Source: Clostridium cadaveris
GTDB lineage: Bacteria > Bacillota > Clostridia > Clostridiales > Clostridiaceae
Length of the DNA: 64,000 nt
Direction of reading: 5' to 3'
NCBI RefSeq assembly: GCF_020911725.1
Contig: NZ_CP076620.1
Location: forward strand, 1,616,501-1,680,500
The notes under the pieces are model-generated. The model was not told the origin of the DNA. It saw only the letters and a list, made by a program, of their open reading frames with translations, and ran no database searches. Below are positions 55,985-64,000 of the stretch, piece after piece (position 1 is the stretch's first letter; each line of letters starts with the position of its first letter). A program made the position numbers and the translations under genes.

Positions 55985-56326
55985 ATGGAAGAGAGAGTAG
56001 AAATATCTCTGCTGCTTGATTTGTATGGAGAACTTCTGACAGAAAAACAAAAAAATATCATGTTTATGTATTATAATGATGATTTTTCTTTGTCAGAAAT
56101 AGCTGAACTTAACCATACTAGCAGGCAAGCGATACATGACTTAATTAAAAGATGTCACAAGCAATTATTGAGCTATGAAGAAAGGATTCACCTTTTGAAA
56201 AATAGCCTCAAAGCTGCTAAAAAGAAGGAAGAAATAATTTATCAGCTAAATAAGTTAATGGATAAACACATGGAAGAAAAAGATAGTATAGACAGTATAA
56301 TAAAACTTATTGATGAGGCAATATAA
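55985..56326 (+). CDS. ylxM: YlxM, helix-turn-helix protein of the SRP locus
   Basis: 113-aa protein with a sigma-70 region-4-like helix-turn-helix: LTEKQKNIMFMYYNDDFSLSEI-type segment (cited as LTEKQKNIMFMYY, about 16-28) and NHTSRQAIHDLIKR (about 42-55). YlxM genes pair with ffh in most Firmicutes; in streptococci the protein binds SRP components. ATG 55985 lies six bases after AGGTGAT; TTG 55979 is too close. ffh begins 15 bases after its stop. Confidence 0.92.
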   Translation: MEERVEISLLLDLYGELLTEKQKNIMFMYYNDDFSLSEIAELNHTSRQAIHDLIKRCHKQLLSYEERIHLLKNSLKAAKKKEEIIYQLNKLMDKHMEEKDSIDSIIKLIDEAI

Positions 56327-56341
56327 AGTAGGAGGGATTAC

Positions 56342-57694
56342 ATGGCTTTCGAAGGATTAGGTTCAAAATTGCAAGATGCATTAAAAAAGCTTAAGGGCAA
56401 AGGAAAGTTAAACGAAAAAGATATAAAAGAAGTCATGAGAGAAGTTAAGCTGGCACTTTTAGAAGCTGACGTTAACTACAAAGTAGTAAAGAAATTTGTT
56501 TCAGCTGTGAGTGAAAAGTGCGTTGGAAAAGAAGTATTGGAGAGTTTAACTCCGGGACAGCAGGTCATAAAGATTGTTAATGATGAATTAACAATGCTCA
56601 TGGGGAATAGCGAAAGCAAAATAAATTATGATGATAAAGGACTAACCGTAATAATGTTAGTTGGTCTTCAAGGTGCTGGTAAAACTACTATGGCTGGTAA
56701 GCTAGCATTGCACTTAAGAAAAAAGAATAAAAAACCTTTGCTTGTAGCAGGGGATATATATAGGCCAGCAGCTATAAAACAGCTTCAAACAGTTGGCCGC
56801 CAAATAGATGTTCCAGTATTTGCCATGGGTGATAAAGTGAGCCCTGTAGATATAGCTAAAGCAGCTATTGAACATGCAAAAAATGATGGTTTAAATGTAG
56901 TGATATTAGATACCGCAGGAAGACTTCACATTGATGAAGATCTTATGCAGGAATTAAAAGATATAAAAGCTTCTGTAGATCCAAATGAAATATTACTAGT
57001 AGTTGATGCTATGGCAGGTCAGGATGCTGTAAATGTGGCTGACAGTTTTAATAGTTTACTAGATATATCAGGAGTAATTTTAACAAAATTAGATGGTGAT
57101 ACTAGAGGTGGAGCCGCATTATCTATAAGAGAAGTTACCGGCAAACCAATAAAATTTGCAGGTATGGGAGAGAAGATGAATGATTTAGAAGTCTTTCACC
57201 CAGATAGAATGGCTTCTAGAATTTTAGGTATGGGAGACGTAATGTCTCTTATAGAAAAAGCTCAAGCTGCTATTGATGAAAAAGAGGCTTTAGAGCTTGG
57301 AAATAGAATGATGAATCAAGAATTCAATTATGAGGACTTTAAAGATGCAATGGCTCAAATGAAAAAGCTAGGACCTCTTGGAAAGGTATTAGAGATGATG
57401 CCTGGTGTAAATTCCAAAGAGCTTAAGGGATTGGATTTAAGCCAAAGCGAAAAAGAAATGAAAAAAACAGAAGCCATAATTAATTCTATGACTATAAAAG
57501 AAAGAAAAAACCCAAATATTATTTCTTCATCAGCTTCAAGAAGAAAAAGAGTTGCACAAGGTTCAGGAACATCAATACAAGATGTAAATAAACTTATCAA
57601 GAGCTTTGAACAAATGAAAAAGATGATGAAGCAGATGAATGGAATGCAGAAAAAAGCTAAAAAAGGCTTTATGGGAAAACTTCCTTTCATGTAA
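56342..57694 (+). CDS. ffh: Signal recognition particle protein Ffh
   Basis: Binds signal sequences and 4.5S/SRP RNA. 450 aa: N domain, GTPase domain with GLQGAGKTTMAGKLA (about 107-121), DTAGR and TKLDGDTRGG, then a methionine-rich M domain from about residue 300 ending in many MKKMMKQMNGMQ-type repeats (cited as MKKMMKQ). GGAGGG precedes ATG. Confidence 0.98.
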   Translation: MAFEGLGSKLQDALKKLKGKGKLNEKDIKEVMREVKLALLEADVNYKVVKKFVSAVSEKCVGKEVLESLTPGQQVIKIVNDELTMLMGNSESKINYDDKGLTVIMLVGLQGAGKTTMAGKLALHLRKKNKKPLLVAGDIYRPAAIKQLQTVGRQIDVPVFAMGDKVSPVDIAKAAIEHAKNDGLNVVILDTAGRLHIDEDLMQELKDIKASVDPNEILLVVDAMAGQDAVNVADSFNSLLDISGVILTKLDGDTRGGAALSIREVTGKPIKFAGMGEKMNDLEVFHPDRMASRILGMGDVMSLIEKAQAAIDEKEALELGNRMMNQEFNYEDFKDAMAQMKKLGPLGKVLEMMPGVNSKELKGLDLSQSEKEMKKTEAIINSMTIKERKNPNIISSSASRRKRVAQGSGTSIQDVNKLIKSFEQMKKMMKQMNGMQKKAKKGFMGKLPFM

Positions 57695-57790
57695 AAAAAC
57701 TTTGAAAAATAAAGTCATATAAATAGTTTTAACTTTGAGAAGTTTAAACTTATTATTATAGAGATTTATCCTTTAAAGGAGGTGAAAATA

Positions 57791-58036
57791 ATGGCAGTAA
57801 AGATTAGACTAAGAAGAATGGGTGCTAAGAAAGCTCCTTTTTACAGAGTAGTTGTAGCAGATTCAAGAAGCCCAAGAGATGGTAGATTTATCGAAGAAAT
57901 CGGATATTACAATCCAGTTGCAGAACCAGCAATAATTAAAATAGATGCTGAAAAAGCTAACACTTGGATAAAGAATGGAGCTCAACCAACTGACGTCGTT
58001 AAGAAGCTTTTAGAAAAAGCTGGTATGAACGAGTAA
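57791..58036 (+). CDS. rpsP: 30S ribosomal protein S16
   Basis: 81-aa ribosomal protein with [40 protein letters not shown] and the C-terminal helix. ATG 57791 follows AAAGGAGGTG; GTG 57782 lies in that site. It opens the conserved rpsP-khpA-rimM-trmD-rplS block. Confidence 0.98.
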   Translation: MAVKIRLRRMGAKKAPFYRVVVADSRSPRDGRFIEEIGYYNPVAEPAIIKIDAEKANTWIKNGAQPTDVVKKLLEKAGMNE

Positions 58037-58043
58037 TTTTTGG

Positions 58044-58091
58044 GGAGGTGAATTCTGATAGTTGTATTGTCTAGCTATCAGAAGGTAAATG
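58044..58091 (+). promoter_or_regulatory. Shine-Dalgarno separated from the khpA start by a hairpin
   Basis: A strong GGAGG (58044-58048) is 40 bases from ATG 58089. TTCTGATAG (58053-58061) and CTATCAGAA (58075-58083) form a perfect 9-bp hairpin between them. If folded, the site sits nine unpaired bases from the ATG, the ideal distance. Alternatives: the hairpin foot AGAAGG is itself a short binding site, or an 8-codon TTG leader frame (58062-58088) ending one base before the ATG is used. Confidence 0.5.
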
Positions 58092-58319
58092 AAAGAATTA
58101 GTTGAAATTTTAGCTAAATCACTTGTAGATAACCCAGAAGAAGTTCAAGTCAATGAAGTTATAGGTGAACAATCTATAATTCTTGAATTGAAAGTTGCTC
58201 CAGAAGACATGGGAAAAGTCATAGGAAAGCAGGGAAGAATAGCAAAAGCTATTAGAACTGTTGTCAAGGCTGCAGCAATAAAAGAAGATAAACGAGTAGT
58301 CGTTGAAATTATTAATTAG
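58089..58319 (+). CDS. khpA: KH-domain RNA-binding protein KhpA (YlqC)
   Basis: 76-aa protein, essentially one KH domain, with [19 protein letters not shown] as the GxxG-type RNA-binding loop region. With KhpB it binds RNA and affects cell elongation in streptococci. Located between rpsP and rimM as in Bacillus. The frame has a stop directly before ATG 58089, fixing the start. Bacillus ylqD, usually next, is missing. Confidence 0.94.
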   Translation: MKELVEILAKSLVDNPEEVQVNEVIGEQSIILELKVAPEDMGKVIGKQGRIAKAIRTVVKAAAIKEDKRVVVEIIN

Positions 58320-58347
58320 AGTTAGGTTTTTTTCCTAGCTCTTTTTA
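58318..58347 (+). terminator. Terminator after khpA
   Basis: AGAGTTAGG (58318-58326) pairs with CCTAGCTCT (58334-58342), nine pairs with one G-U, loop of T, then TTTTACTT. It separates rpsP-khpA from rimM-trmD. Confidence 0.82.
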
Positions 58348-58383
58348 CTTAAATTAAAATAAATAATTTTCGGTGGTGAAAAT

Positions 58384-58881
58384 ATGAAAGAATATATGAC
58401 TGTTGGGCAAATTACTAAGCCTCACGGTGTACGCGGAGAGGTAAAGGTTTATCCACTGACTGATGACGTTAGAAGATTTAGAAAGCTTAAGTCTTGTATA
58501 ATAGATGATAAAGTAGTTGAAATAACATGGTGCAAGCTTCAAGCAGATAGAGTTATTCTTAAACTTCAAGGTGTAGACACAGTAGAAGATGCGGAACGAA
58601 TGAGAAATAAATATATTAAAGTAGAAAGAAAGGATGCTGTAAAGCTTCCAAGAAACTCTTATTTTATAATTGATCTTATAGGATGCAAAGTATATGATTC
58701 AGAAGAAAGATACATAGGAGAACTTATAGATGTTATAAAGACTGGAAGTAATGATGTATATGAAGTAAAAGGTGAAAAAGAAATTCTTATACCAGCTTTA
58801 AAAGAAATAGTATACTCAGTAGATGTAGAAGAAAAAAAGATAATTATAAAGCCTGTAGGAGAATGGCAAGATGAAGATTAG
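58384..58881 (+). CDS. rimM: Ribosome maturation factor RimM
   Basis: 30S assembly factor that binds S19. 165 aa: N-terminal RimM domain with [21 protein letters not shown]-like start (cited as [15 protein letters not shown]) and C-terminal PRC barrel ending with [22 protein letters not shown] precedes ATG. It overlaps trmD by 11 bases. Confidence 0.96.
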   Translation: MKEYMTVGQITKPHGVRGEVKVYPLTDDVRRFRKLKSCIIDDKVVEITWCKLQADRVILKLQGVDTVEDAERMRNKYIKVERKDAVKLPRNSYFIIDLIGCKVYDSEERYIGELIDVIKTGSNDVYEVKGEKEILIPALKEIVYSVDVEEKKIIIKPVGEWQDED

Positions 58882-59599
58882 CATATTAACATTGTTTCCT
58901 GAAATGTTTGATATATTTAATCACAGCATAATTAAGAGAGCCAGGGAAAATGGAATAATAGAGATAGAAGCTATAAATATAAGAGATTTTTCTAATAACA
59001 AACATAAAAAGGTTGATGATTACCCTTATGGGGGCGGTGCAGGCATGGTTATGGCACCACAACCTATAATTGATTCTATAAAATTTATGAAAACTAAAAA
59101 TTCAGGAAAAGTGATTTTTTTAGGACCAAGAGGGAAAAAATTTAATCATTCGATTTCTAAGGAGTTAAGTAATGAAAAAGAACTTATTTTTTTATGTGGC
59201 CATTATGAAGGTATAGATGAAAGAATATATGACTATATAGATGAGGAAATATCCATAGGTGATTTTATTTTAACTGGTGGAGAAATGGCGTGCATACCAA
59301 TAGTAGATAGCATATGTAGACTTATCCCTGGAGTTTTAGGTAAAGAAGAGAGTTTTCAAGAAGAGTCATTTTATAATGGACTTTTGGAATATCCTCAATA
59401 TACAAGGCCTGAAGTATATGAAGGTAAGAGAGTTCCTGAGGTGTTGCTTTCAGGGCATCATGAAAATATAAAAAAATGGAGAAGACAGCAGTCTATCATC
59501 CTCACATATAAGAAGAGGCCAGATCTTCTTAAAAGTGTAAAACTTTCAGAAGAAGATAAAAAAACACTTAAAAACACACAAAAAAACATTGATGTGTAA
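58871..59599 (+). CDS. trmD: tRNA (guanine-37-N1)-methyltransferase TrmD
   Basis: Methylates G37 next to the anticodon, preventing +1 frameshifts. 242-aa SPOUT enzyme with trefoil knot: [12 protein letters not shown] at the start, [13 protein letters not shown] near residue 51, [12 protein letters not shown] near residue 110 and [12 protein letters not shown] near residue 131. Starts within rimM behind AGGAGAATGG. The promoter for rplS lies at its very end. Confidence 0.98.
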   Translation: MKISILTLFPEMFDIFNHSIIKRARENGIIEIEAINIRDFSNNKHKKVDDYPYGGGAGMVMAPQPIIDSIKFMKTKNSGKVIFLGPRGKKFNHSISKELSNEKELIFLCGHYEGIDERIYDYIDEEISIGDFILTGGEMACIPIVDSICRLIPGVLGKEESFQEESFYNGLLEYPQYTRPEVYEGKRVPEVLLSGHHENIKKWRRQQSIILTYKKRPDLLKSVKLSEEDKKTLKNTQKNIDV

Positions 59600-59617
59600 A
59601 AAAATTTGTGATAAAAT
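59589..59617 (+). promoter_or_regulatory. Promoter of rplS, overlapping the trmD stop
   Basis: TTGATG (59589-59594), 17-base spacer, TAAAAT (59612-59617) with an extended -10 TG. It lets L19 be made independently of trmD. Confidence 0.7.
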
Positions 59618-59623
59618 TAAGTT

Positions 59624-59700
59624 TGTGCTAGTACGGGCGGTCCTCTATCAAGATTTTATTTGGTATGAACGTCAATTATATTATAAGGAGGGAATGCACA
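59624..59700 (+). promoter_or_regulatory. Candidate ribosomal protein L19 leader RNA
   Basis: The roughly 75-base leader between the rplS promoter and its start contains GTGCTAGTACGGGCGGTCC, unusually GC-rich for this genome, and a later GAACGTC. An L19 leader family is known in low-GC Gram-positives upstream of rplS. I could not confirm the consensus fold by eye. Confidence 0.4.
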
Positions 59701-60048
59701 ATGAACGAATTAATAAGAGCTATAGAAGCAGAACAATTAAGAAGTGAAAAATTACCTGAATTTAACGTAGGAGACAATGTTAAAGTTCACGTAAGAATCA
59801 AAGAAGGTAACAGAGAAAGAATTCAGATGTTTGAAGGAACTGTTATAAAGATACAAAATGGAGGAGCTAGAGAAAACTTCACAGTAAGAAGACTTGCTTA
59901 CGGTGTTGGTGTTGAAAGAACATTCCCAGTTAACTCTCCAATAGTTGAAAAAGTTGAAGTTACTAGAAGAGGTAAAGTAAGAAGAGCTAAGCTATTCTAC
60001 CTAAGAGGCAGAGTTGGTAAGGCTGCAAAGGTTAAAGAAAGAATATAA
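59701..60048 (+). CDS. rplS: 50S ribosomal protein L19
   Basis: 115-aa ribosomal protein at the 30S-50S interface, with [26 protein letters not shown] and [22 protein letters not shown] 59701 follows AAGGAGGG; an upstream in-frame ATG at 59665 would add 12 residues foreign to L19. Ends in a strong terminator. Confidence 0.98.
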   Translation: MNELIRAIEAEQLRSEKLPEFNVGDNVKVHVRIKEGNRERIQMFEGTVIKIQNGGARENFTVRRLAYGVGVERTFPVNSPIVEKVEVTRRGKVRRAKLFYLRGRVGKAAKVKERI

Positions 60049-60063
60049 CATATTTGCAAGTTT

Positions 60064-60091
60064 AAAAGGGGTGTTGTTACCCCTTTTTTCT
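60064..60091 (+). terminator. Terminator after rplS
   Basis: AAAAGGGGT (60064-60072) and ACCCCTTTT (60079-60087) form a perfect 9-bp stem, loop GTTGTT, then TTCT. Confidence 0.92.
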
Positions 60092-60137
60092 ATATAAATA
60101 ACTTTAAAATACACATAATAGAAAGGATGGCGAAAAT

Positions 60138-60983
60138 ATGGCAAATATAAATTGGTTCCCAGGACATATGGTTAAAACCAGAAGAGAGATAAAGGAAAAT
60201 TTAAAGCTGGTTGATGCTGTTATAGAGATAAGAGATGCTAGAATAGTTAGTACTAGTGCTAATCCTGAAATAGAAGAATTATGTAAAGGAAAGCCTAGAA
60301 TAATCCTATTAAATAAAAGTGACTTGTCAGAAAAATCAATAACTAAAGCATGGATTAACAAATTAACTAATGACAGCGTAAGGGTTTTAGAAGTAAATTG
60401 CTTAACAGGAGCAGGACTCAAAGAAATAAAACCTCTTATGGAGGAATTACTGAAAGAAAAGCATGACAGGCTTAGAGCTAAGGGTTTAAAAAATATAGTT
60501 ATGAGAGCTATGGTAGTAGGTATACCTAATGTAGGGAAATCTTCATTTATAAATAAGATGGCAAAGAACAATATAGCTAAGACAGGGGATAGACCTGGAG
60601 TAACTAAGAGTAAACAATGGATAAAGACTAAAATAGGTATAGAGCTGATGGACACACCAGGAATACTATGGCCTAAATTTGAAGATGAAGAGGTTGCATT
60701 AAACCTAGCTTTCACTGGGGCAATAAAAGATGAAATTATGGATATAGAAGAACTTGCATATAATTTAGTATCTAGACTTAAGGTAAATTATCCTGAAAGA
60801 CTTATGGAGCGTTATAAACTTACTGAGATTAAAGAAGATACCTTAGATATACTAAATGATATAGCTAAGAAAAGAGGAACAATAGCATCAGGAGGTGTTG
60901 TTGATTACAATAGGCTTTCAGTTCTGTTATTAGATGAATTTAGAGGAGGAAAGCTGGGCTGCATTTCCTTAGAAAGACCATAA
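60138..60983 (+). CDS. rbgA: Ribosome biogenesis GTPase RbgA (YlqF)
   Basis: Acts late in 50S assembly, helping uL6 and uL16 incorporation. Circularly permuted GTPase, 281 aa: INWFPGHMVKTRREI at the start, NKSDL (G4) at about 55, then GIPNVGKSSFINKM (G1, about 131-144) and DTPGILWP (G3), and a C-terminal ANTAR-like helical domain. Next to rplS and rnhB as in Bacillus. AAGGATGG precedes ATG. Confidence 0.96.
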   Translation: MANINWFPGHMVKTRREIKENLKLVDAVIEIRDARIVSTSANPEIEELCKGKPRIILLNKSDLSEKSITKAWINKLTNDSVRVLEVNCLTGAGLKEIKPLMEELLKEKHDRLRAKGLKNIVMRAMVVGIPNVGKSSFINKMAKNNIAKTGDRPGVTKSKQWIKTKIGIELMDTPGILWPKFEDEEVALNLAFTGAIKDEIMDIEELAYNLVSRLKVNYPERLMERYKLTEIKEDTLDILNDIAKKRGTIASGGVVDYNRLSVLLLDEFRGGKLGCISLERP

Positions 60984-60998
60984 TATAGGGGGATTCAT

Positions 60999-61793
60999 AT
61001 GTTATACAAAGGTCTTAAATATAAAGAAGTAAAAGAAGAGATAGATAAGCTGGATTTAAATAATGAAACAGAAGAGAAGATTTTATTAATTATAGCTTCT
61101 CTTAATGAGGATAAAAGAAAAAATATAAATGCATTAGGGCAAAGGCTTCAAAAAAACTTAGATGCATTAAATAAAGAAAGAATTAGAGTAAAAGGTCTTT
61201 ACGATAATGATAAAAGCTATGGAGAAGAAATAATGGTAGCGGGAGTAGATGAGGTTGGACGTGGTCCTTTAGCCGGTCCAATTGTTGCTGCTTCTGTAAT
61301 ATTAAAGCTCAATGTTGATGAAGCAGAAATGATATTAGGCGTAAATGATTCCAAAGTTTTAACTGAAGAAAAAAGAGAAAAACTATCTGAAATTATAAAG
61401 AATAAAGCTATTTCTTATTCAATCGCTCAATGTGAAAGTGAAGAAATAGACGAAAAAGGAATAGCGTACTGCAACAATAAGGTTTTTAAGGATGCAGTTC
61501 ATGGGTTAAGTGTTAAACCTGATTTAGTTTTATCTGATGGGTATCTCATAAAAGATTTTGATATGCCAAACAAAGCTATAATAAAAGGTGACAGACACAG
61601 TGCTTGCATTGCTGCTGCTTCAATTATAGCTAAAGTTTATAGAGACAATCTTATGAAAGATTATAATGAAATATATCCTAATTATGATTTTGGACATAAT
61701 GCCGGGTATGGAACTAAAAAGCATATAGAAGGTATAAAAAAATATGGTATGTGTAAGATTCATAGAAGAAGTTTTTTAAATAACATTCTTTAA
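60999..61793 (+). CDS. rnhB: Ribonuclease HII
   Basis: Removes ribonucleotides from DNA. 264 aa with an N-terminal helical extension (about 1-75) typical of Firmicutes RnhB, then VAGVDEVGRGPLAGP with the catalytic aspartate/glutamate pair, VNDSKVLTEEKRE, and HSACIAAASIIAKVYRD. GGGGGA precedes ATG. Its last 18 bases overlap the end of yraN on the minus strand. Confidence 0.97.
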   Translation: MLYKGLKYKEVKEEIDKLDLNNETEEKILLIIASLNEDKRKNINALGQRLQKNLDALNKERIRVKGLYDNDKSYGEEIMVAGVDEVGRGPLAGPIVAASVILKLNVDEAEMILGVNDSKVLTEEKREKLSEIIKNKAISYSIAQCESEEIDEKGIAYCNNKVFKDAVHGLSVKPDLVLSDGYLIKDFDMPNKAIIKGDRHSACIAAASIIAKVYRDNLMKDYNEIYPNYDFGHNAGYGTKKHIEGIKKYGMCKIHRRSFLNNIL

Positions 61794-62138
61794 GTGATTT
61801 ATTTTGCTTAAGTTATTGTTGTAATTAAAATAAACTTCGATGACATCAATTCTACAATTGATATTTGAAATATTGTGCTTTAAGATAAAGAATTCAGCGC
61901 ATTTATATAACTTTTTTAATTTAAAGCAGGTTACAGCTTCCCTTGGTGATCCATATAGAAGCGAAAACCTGCTTTTTACTTCTATAAAACACAAAACATC
62001 TTTATCTAAGGCGATTATATCTACTTCTCCATAACGGCATGAGAAATTATATTGAATTATTTTATAATTAGATCTTTCTAGAAATTTTCCGGCTAAACGT
62101 TCACCATGAGTACCAATGGATTTGTTAAATTTTTTCAT
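61776..62138 (-). CDS. YraN family endonuclease-like protein (UPF0102)
   Basis: 120-aa protein with an archaeal Holliday junction resolvase-like fold. The family motif is visible: GERLAGKFLERSNYKIIQYN (about 11-30), then GEVDIIALD (about 37-45) and CFIEVKSR (about 50-57), giving the D...ExK nuclease-type triad. It usually accompanies rnhB. The minus-strand ATG 62138 follows AAGAG. Biological role unproven. Confidence 0.92.
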   Translation of the reverse strand: MKKFNKSIGTHGERLAGKFLERSNYKIIQYNFSCRYGEVDIIALDKDVLCFIEVKSRFSLLYGSPREAVTCFKLKKLYKCAEFFILKHNISNINCRIDVIEVYFNYNNNLSKINHLKNVI

Positions 62139-62329
62139 AATATTAAACTCTTCCTTTATATAAAATATAGAAATTTTAAGAAATTAATAGGGTAAATAAG
62201 GGATTTATGCTATTATTAAAATAGATAAATTGGACATTATAAAAGTATGTTCATAAATTCATGTATATATTCAAATCTAGATAATTAAATAATGATTTAT
62301 ATAATATTAAGGTTAGAAGGTCATAAATT

Positions 62330-64000
62330 ATGTGGGAATTAACAAGAGGATTAATAGGTAATTTAGGGTATTCAATTTTAATTGCTTTTACCATGTCTAA
62401 AAGTAGAACACTTCAAAAGATTGTAGATACAGATAAAAAATCAAATAAAGATATAATTACCTTAGGGATAATTTTTGGTATCTATGGAATTTTTGGAACT
62501 ATTATGGGGATTGATTATAAAGGGTCTGTGGTAAATATACGTAATATCCCTATCATAGTTTCATCTATAACATTTGGACCTATAGTCGGAGGAATTGCTG
62601 GTACTATAGCAGGAATTCACAGACTTATATATAATATGGGACAATCAACGGCACTAGCATGTGCTATAAGTACTATATTTTCAGGAATAGCTTCGGGATT
62701 TTTATGTAAAAATAAACAATCAAGCAATGAATATATTTACAGTGTTTTTTCTGTAGTAGTCACCGAAAGTATAAGTATGATATTGATTTGTCTTACTAAT
62801 GATGATGGCGTAATCATAGTAAATGATATATTTATACCTATGGTTATAATAAACTCTATAGGTATAATCATAATAATAACTATAGTGAATAGTATTTTAG
62901 ATGAAAAAGAAAAGCTTGCTGGAGAGCAGGCAAGGATAACTTTGGATATAGCAAATAAAACGCTGCCTTATTTTAAGGAAGTAAATGAGGAATCTTTGAG
63001 CAGAGTCTGTGAAATAATAAGGAGCAGTTTGGGTTCTGAATTTGTGGTACTTACAGATGATAAAGAGATTTTAGCTTATTCAGCTAAAAACAAAAATATA
63101 AAAATAATGCACAAGATAATAGTAAATGATTATACTAAACGCGTTATAGAAACTGGACATGCTATTACATTGAATAATAAAAGAGAAAATGCAAAGACAG
63201 ACTTAATGGAAAACTCTATAAAGTCTTCAATAATAACACCGCTCATATATTATGAAAAAGTTATAGGTACATTGAAAATTTCATTTAATAATAGTTCTTA
63301 CATAACAGAACGAAACAGATCTTTAGCAGAAGGATTATCAACTCTTATTTCTACACAATTACAGCTTGGAAAAATTAAAAAGCTTGAAGAGATGGCACAT
63401 AAAGCAGAGATAAGAGCACTACAGACTCAAATACATCCACATTTTTTATTTAATGCTCTTCATACTATAACTTCTTTCGTGAGAATTAATCCGGATATGG
63501 CTAGGGAGCTTATAGTTAATCTGTCAGATTATTTGAGGTTTAATTTAGAAGTTAAAGATAATCTTATTGAACTTCAAAAAGAATTAGAACAAGTTAAAGC
63601 TTACGTAGCTATAGAAAAAGCTAGATTTGGTGATAAAATTCAAATTAATTATGACATTCCGAAAGAATGTATGAATATTAAAATCCCGCCTTTAACTATA
63701 GAACCTCTTGTTGAAAATGCTATAAAGCATGGTATTTTAAAAAATAGAGTTGGCAGGAATGTATGGATAAGGTGTATTGATGAATCAGAATCTTGTAAGA
63801 TAATTATAGAGGATGATGGATGTGGAATAGATGAGAATATAATCAACCAGATATATGAAGAGACGATAAGTGATAACAAAATTGGCTTATACAATGTTTA
63901 TTCAAGAGTAAAACTCATTTATGGAAAGGCGCCGATAATTGAAAGATTAAATAATGGCACAAGAATATCATTTAATATTAATAAGGGGGATGGATATGAG
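62330..64000 (+). CDS. LytS-type sensor histidine kinase, cut by the window end
   Basis: 557 codons open to the last base. The order is a 5TM LytS-type membrane domain (about 1-185, with GTIMGIDYKGSVVNIRNIP and GGIAGTIAGIHRL), a GAF-like domain (about 215-345), then a LytS/YehU-family kinase with QTQIHPHFLFNALHTI as phosphoacceptor region, EPLVENAIKHG (N box) and DDGCGI (G box). The start ATG 62330 follows TTAGAAGG. The frame has no stop in the window, but AAGGGGG (63983) and ATG 63996 at the edge probably begin an overlapping LytTR-type response regulator. Likely ligands are unknown; relatives sense murein stress or, in other family members, pyruvate. Confidence 0.9.
   Translation, partial: MWELTRGLIGNLGYSILIAFTMSKSRTLQKIVDTDKKSNKDIITLGIIFGIYGIFGTIMGIDYKGSVVNIRNIPIIVSSITFGPIVGGIAGTIAGIHRLIYNMGQSTALACAISTIFSGIASGFLCKNKQSSNEYIYSVFSVVVTESISMILICLTNDDGVIIVNDIFIPMVIINSIGIIIIITIVNSILDEKEKLAGEQARITLDIANKTLPYFKEVNEESLSRVCEIIRSSLGSEFVVLTDDKEILAYSAKNKNIKIMHKIIVNDYTKRVIETGHAITLNNKRENAKTDLMENSIKSSIITPLIYYEKVIGTLKISFNNSSYITERNRSLAEGLSTLISTQLQLGKIKKLEEMAHKAEIRALQTQIHPHFLFNALHTITSFVRINPDMARELIVNLSDYLRFNLEVKDNLIELQKELEQVKAYVAIEKARFGDKIQINYDIPKECMNIKIPPLTIEPLVENAIKHGILKNRVGRNVWIRCIDESESCKIIIEDDGCGIDENIINQIYEETISDNKIGLYNVYSRVKLIYGKAPIIERLNNGTRISFNINKGDGYE

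Noticed and set aside
60104-60715. Minus-strand open frame (203 codons) opposite rbgA
   Set aside because: It is a shadow of the clearly real rbgA, with no start signal on the minus strand.
1-64000. Mobile elements, prophage, defence systems or biosynthetic clusters
   Set aside because: Every long gene belongs to a core family in an order shared with Bacillus and other clostridia; I saw no transposase, integrase, restriction, toxin-antitoxin or assembly-line genes.

Overview
The window is AT-rich chromosomal DNA of an endospore-forming, low-GC Gram-positive bacterium, most likely Clostridium sensu stricto or a close relative. This rests on the codon bias, the strong GGAGG-type ribosome binding sites, four sporulation genes (spoIVA, spoVM, ylbJ, spoVS), a pta-ackA pair, and a gene order that follows the Bacillus ylo/ylb/ylq chromosomal blocks. 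Nearly every gene is core. I see no phage, insertion sequence, CRISPR array, tRNA or rRNA, and no stretch of more than 300 bases without a gene or leader.

Layout. 1-5.1 kb: a PrsA-like foldase lipoprotein behind an array of 11-bp-spaced boxes, nrdR, a YfiH/PgeF protein, and a PhoP/PhoR two-component system. 5.1-9.5 kb: the phosphate operon pstSCAB-phoU behind candidate Pho boxes. 9.5-14.8 kb: a DUF512 radical-SAM protein, der, gpsA, then spoIVA. 14.8-18.6 kb: a less conserved stretch with three small unknown proteins, an LCP cell-wall ligase with a PVEPEK-repeat tail, and an asparaginase. 18.6-20.2 kb: a purine riboswitch with an unusual core and a very long expression-platform hairpin, then a PbuG-type purine permease. 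20.4-40.1 kb: the ylo block yicC-remA-gmk-rpoZ-coaBC-priA-def-fmt-yugP-rsmB-rlmN-prpC-prkC-rsgA-rpe-thiN-(54-aa membrane protein)-spoVM, rpmB on the minus strand, then asp23-fakA-recG. 40.2-48.9 kb: rsmD-coaD-coiled-coil gene, tmcAL-ylbJ on the minus strand, pta-ackA, yceD-rpmF-plsX-acpP. 49-62 kb: rnc-radical SAM-spoVS-small membrane protein-smc-ftsY-ylxM-ffh-rpsP-khpA-rimM-trmD-rplS-rbgA-rnhB, with yraN convergent. 62.3 kb to the end: a LytS-type sensor kinase cut by the window edge.

How it fits together. PhoPR probably senses phosphate limitation and drives pst. SpoVM and SpoIVA are known partners in Bacillus coat-base assembly, and both are encoded here about 21 kb apart. The ylo and ylq blocks couple nucleotide supply, translation initiation (def/fmt), rRNA modification, ribosome assembly GTPases (der, rsgA, rbgA), Ser/Thr signalling, and protein targeting (ffh/ftsY/ylxM).

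I found no obviously new multi-gene system. The most interesting signals are RNA-level: a 20-base-pair stem just before the rnc ribosome binding site; hairpins sitting between a strong Shine-Dalgarno and the start codon of khpA and possibly yceD; a purine riboswitch with altered P2/L2 and J3/1 lengths; a terminator whose U-run supplies the start codon of the next small gene; and two genes too short for routine calling (spoVM, 23 aa, and a 31-aa membrane protein before smc). All coordinates and base pairings were read by eye; no database search or folding program was run.
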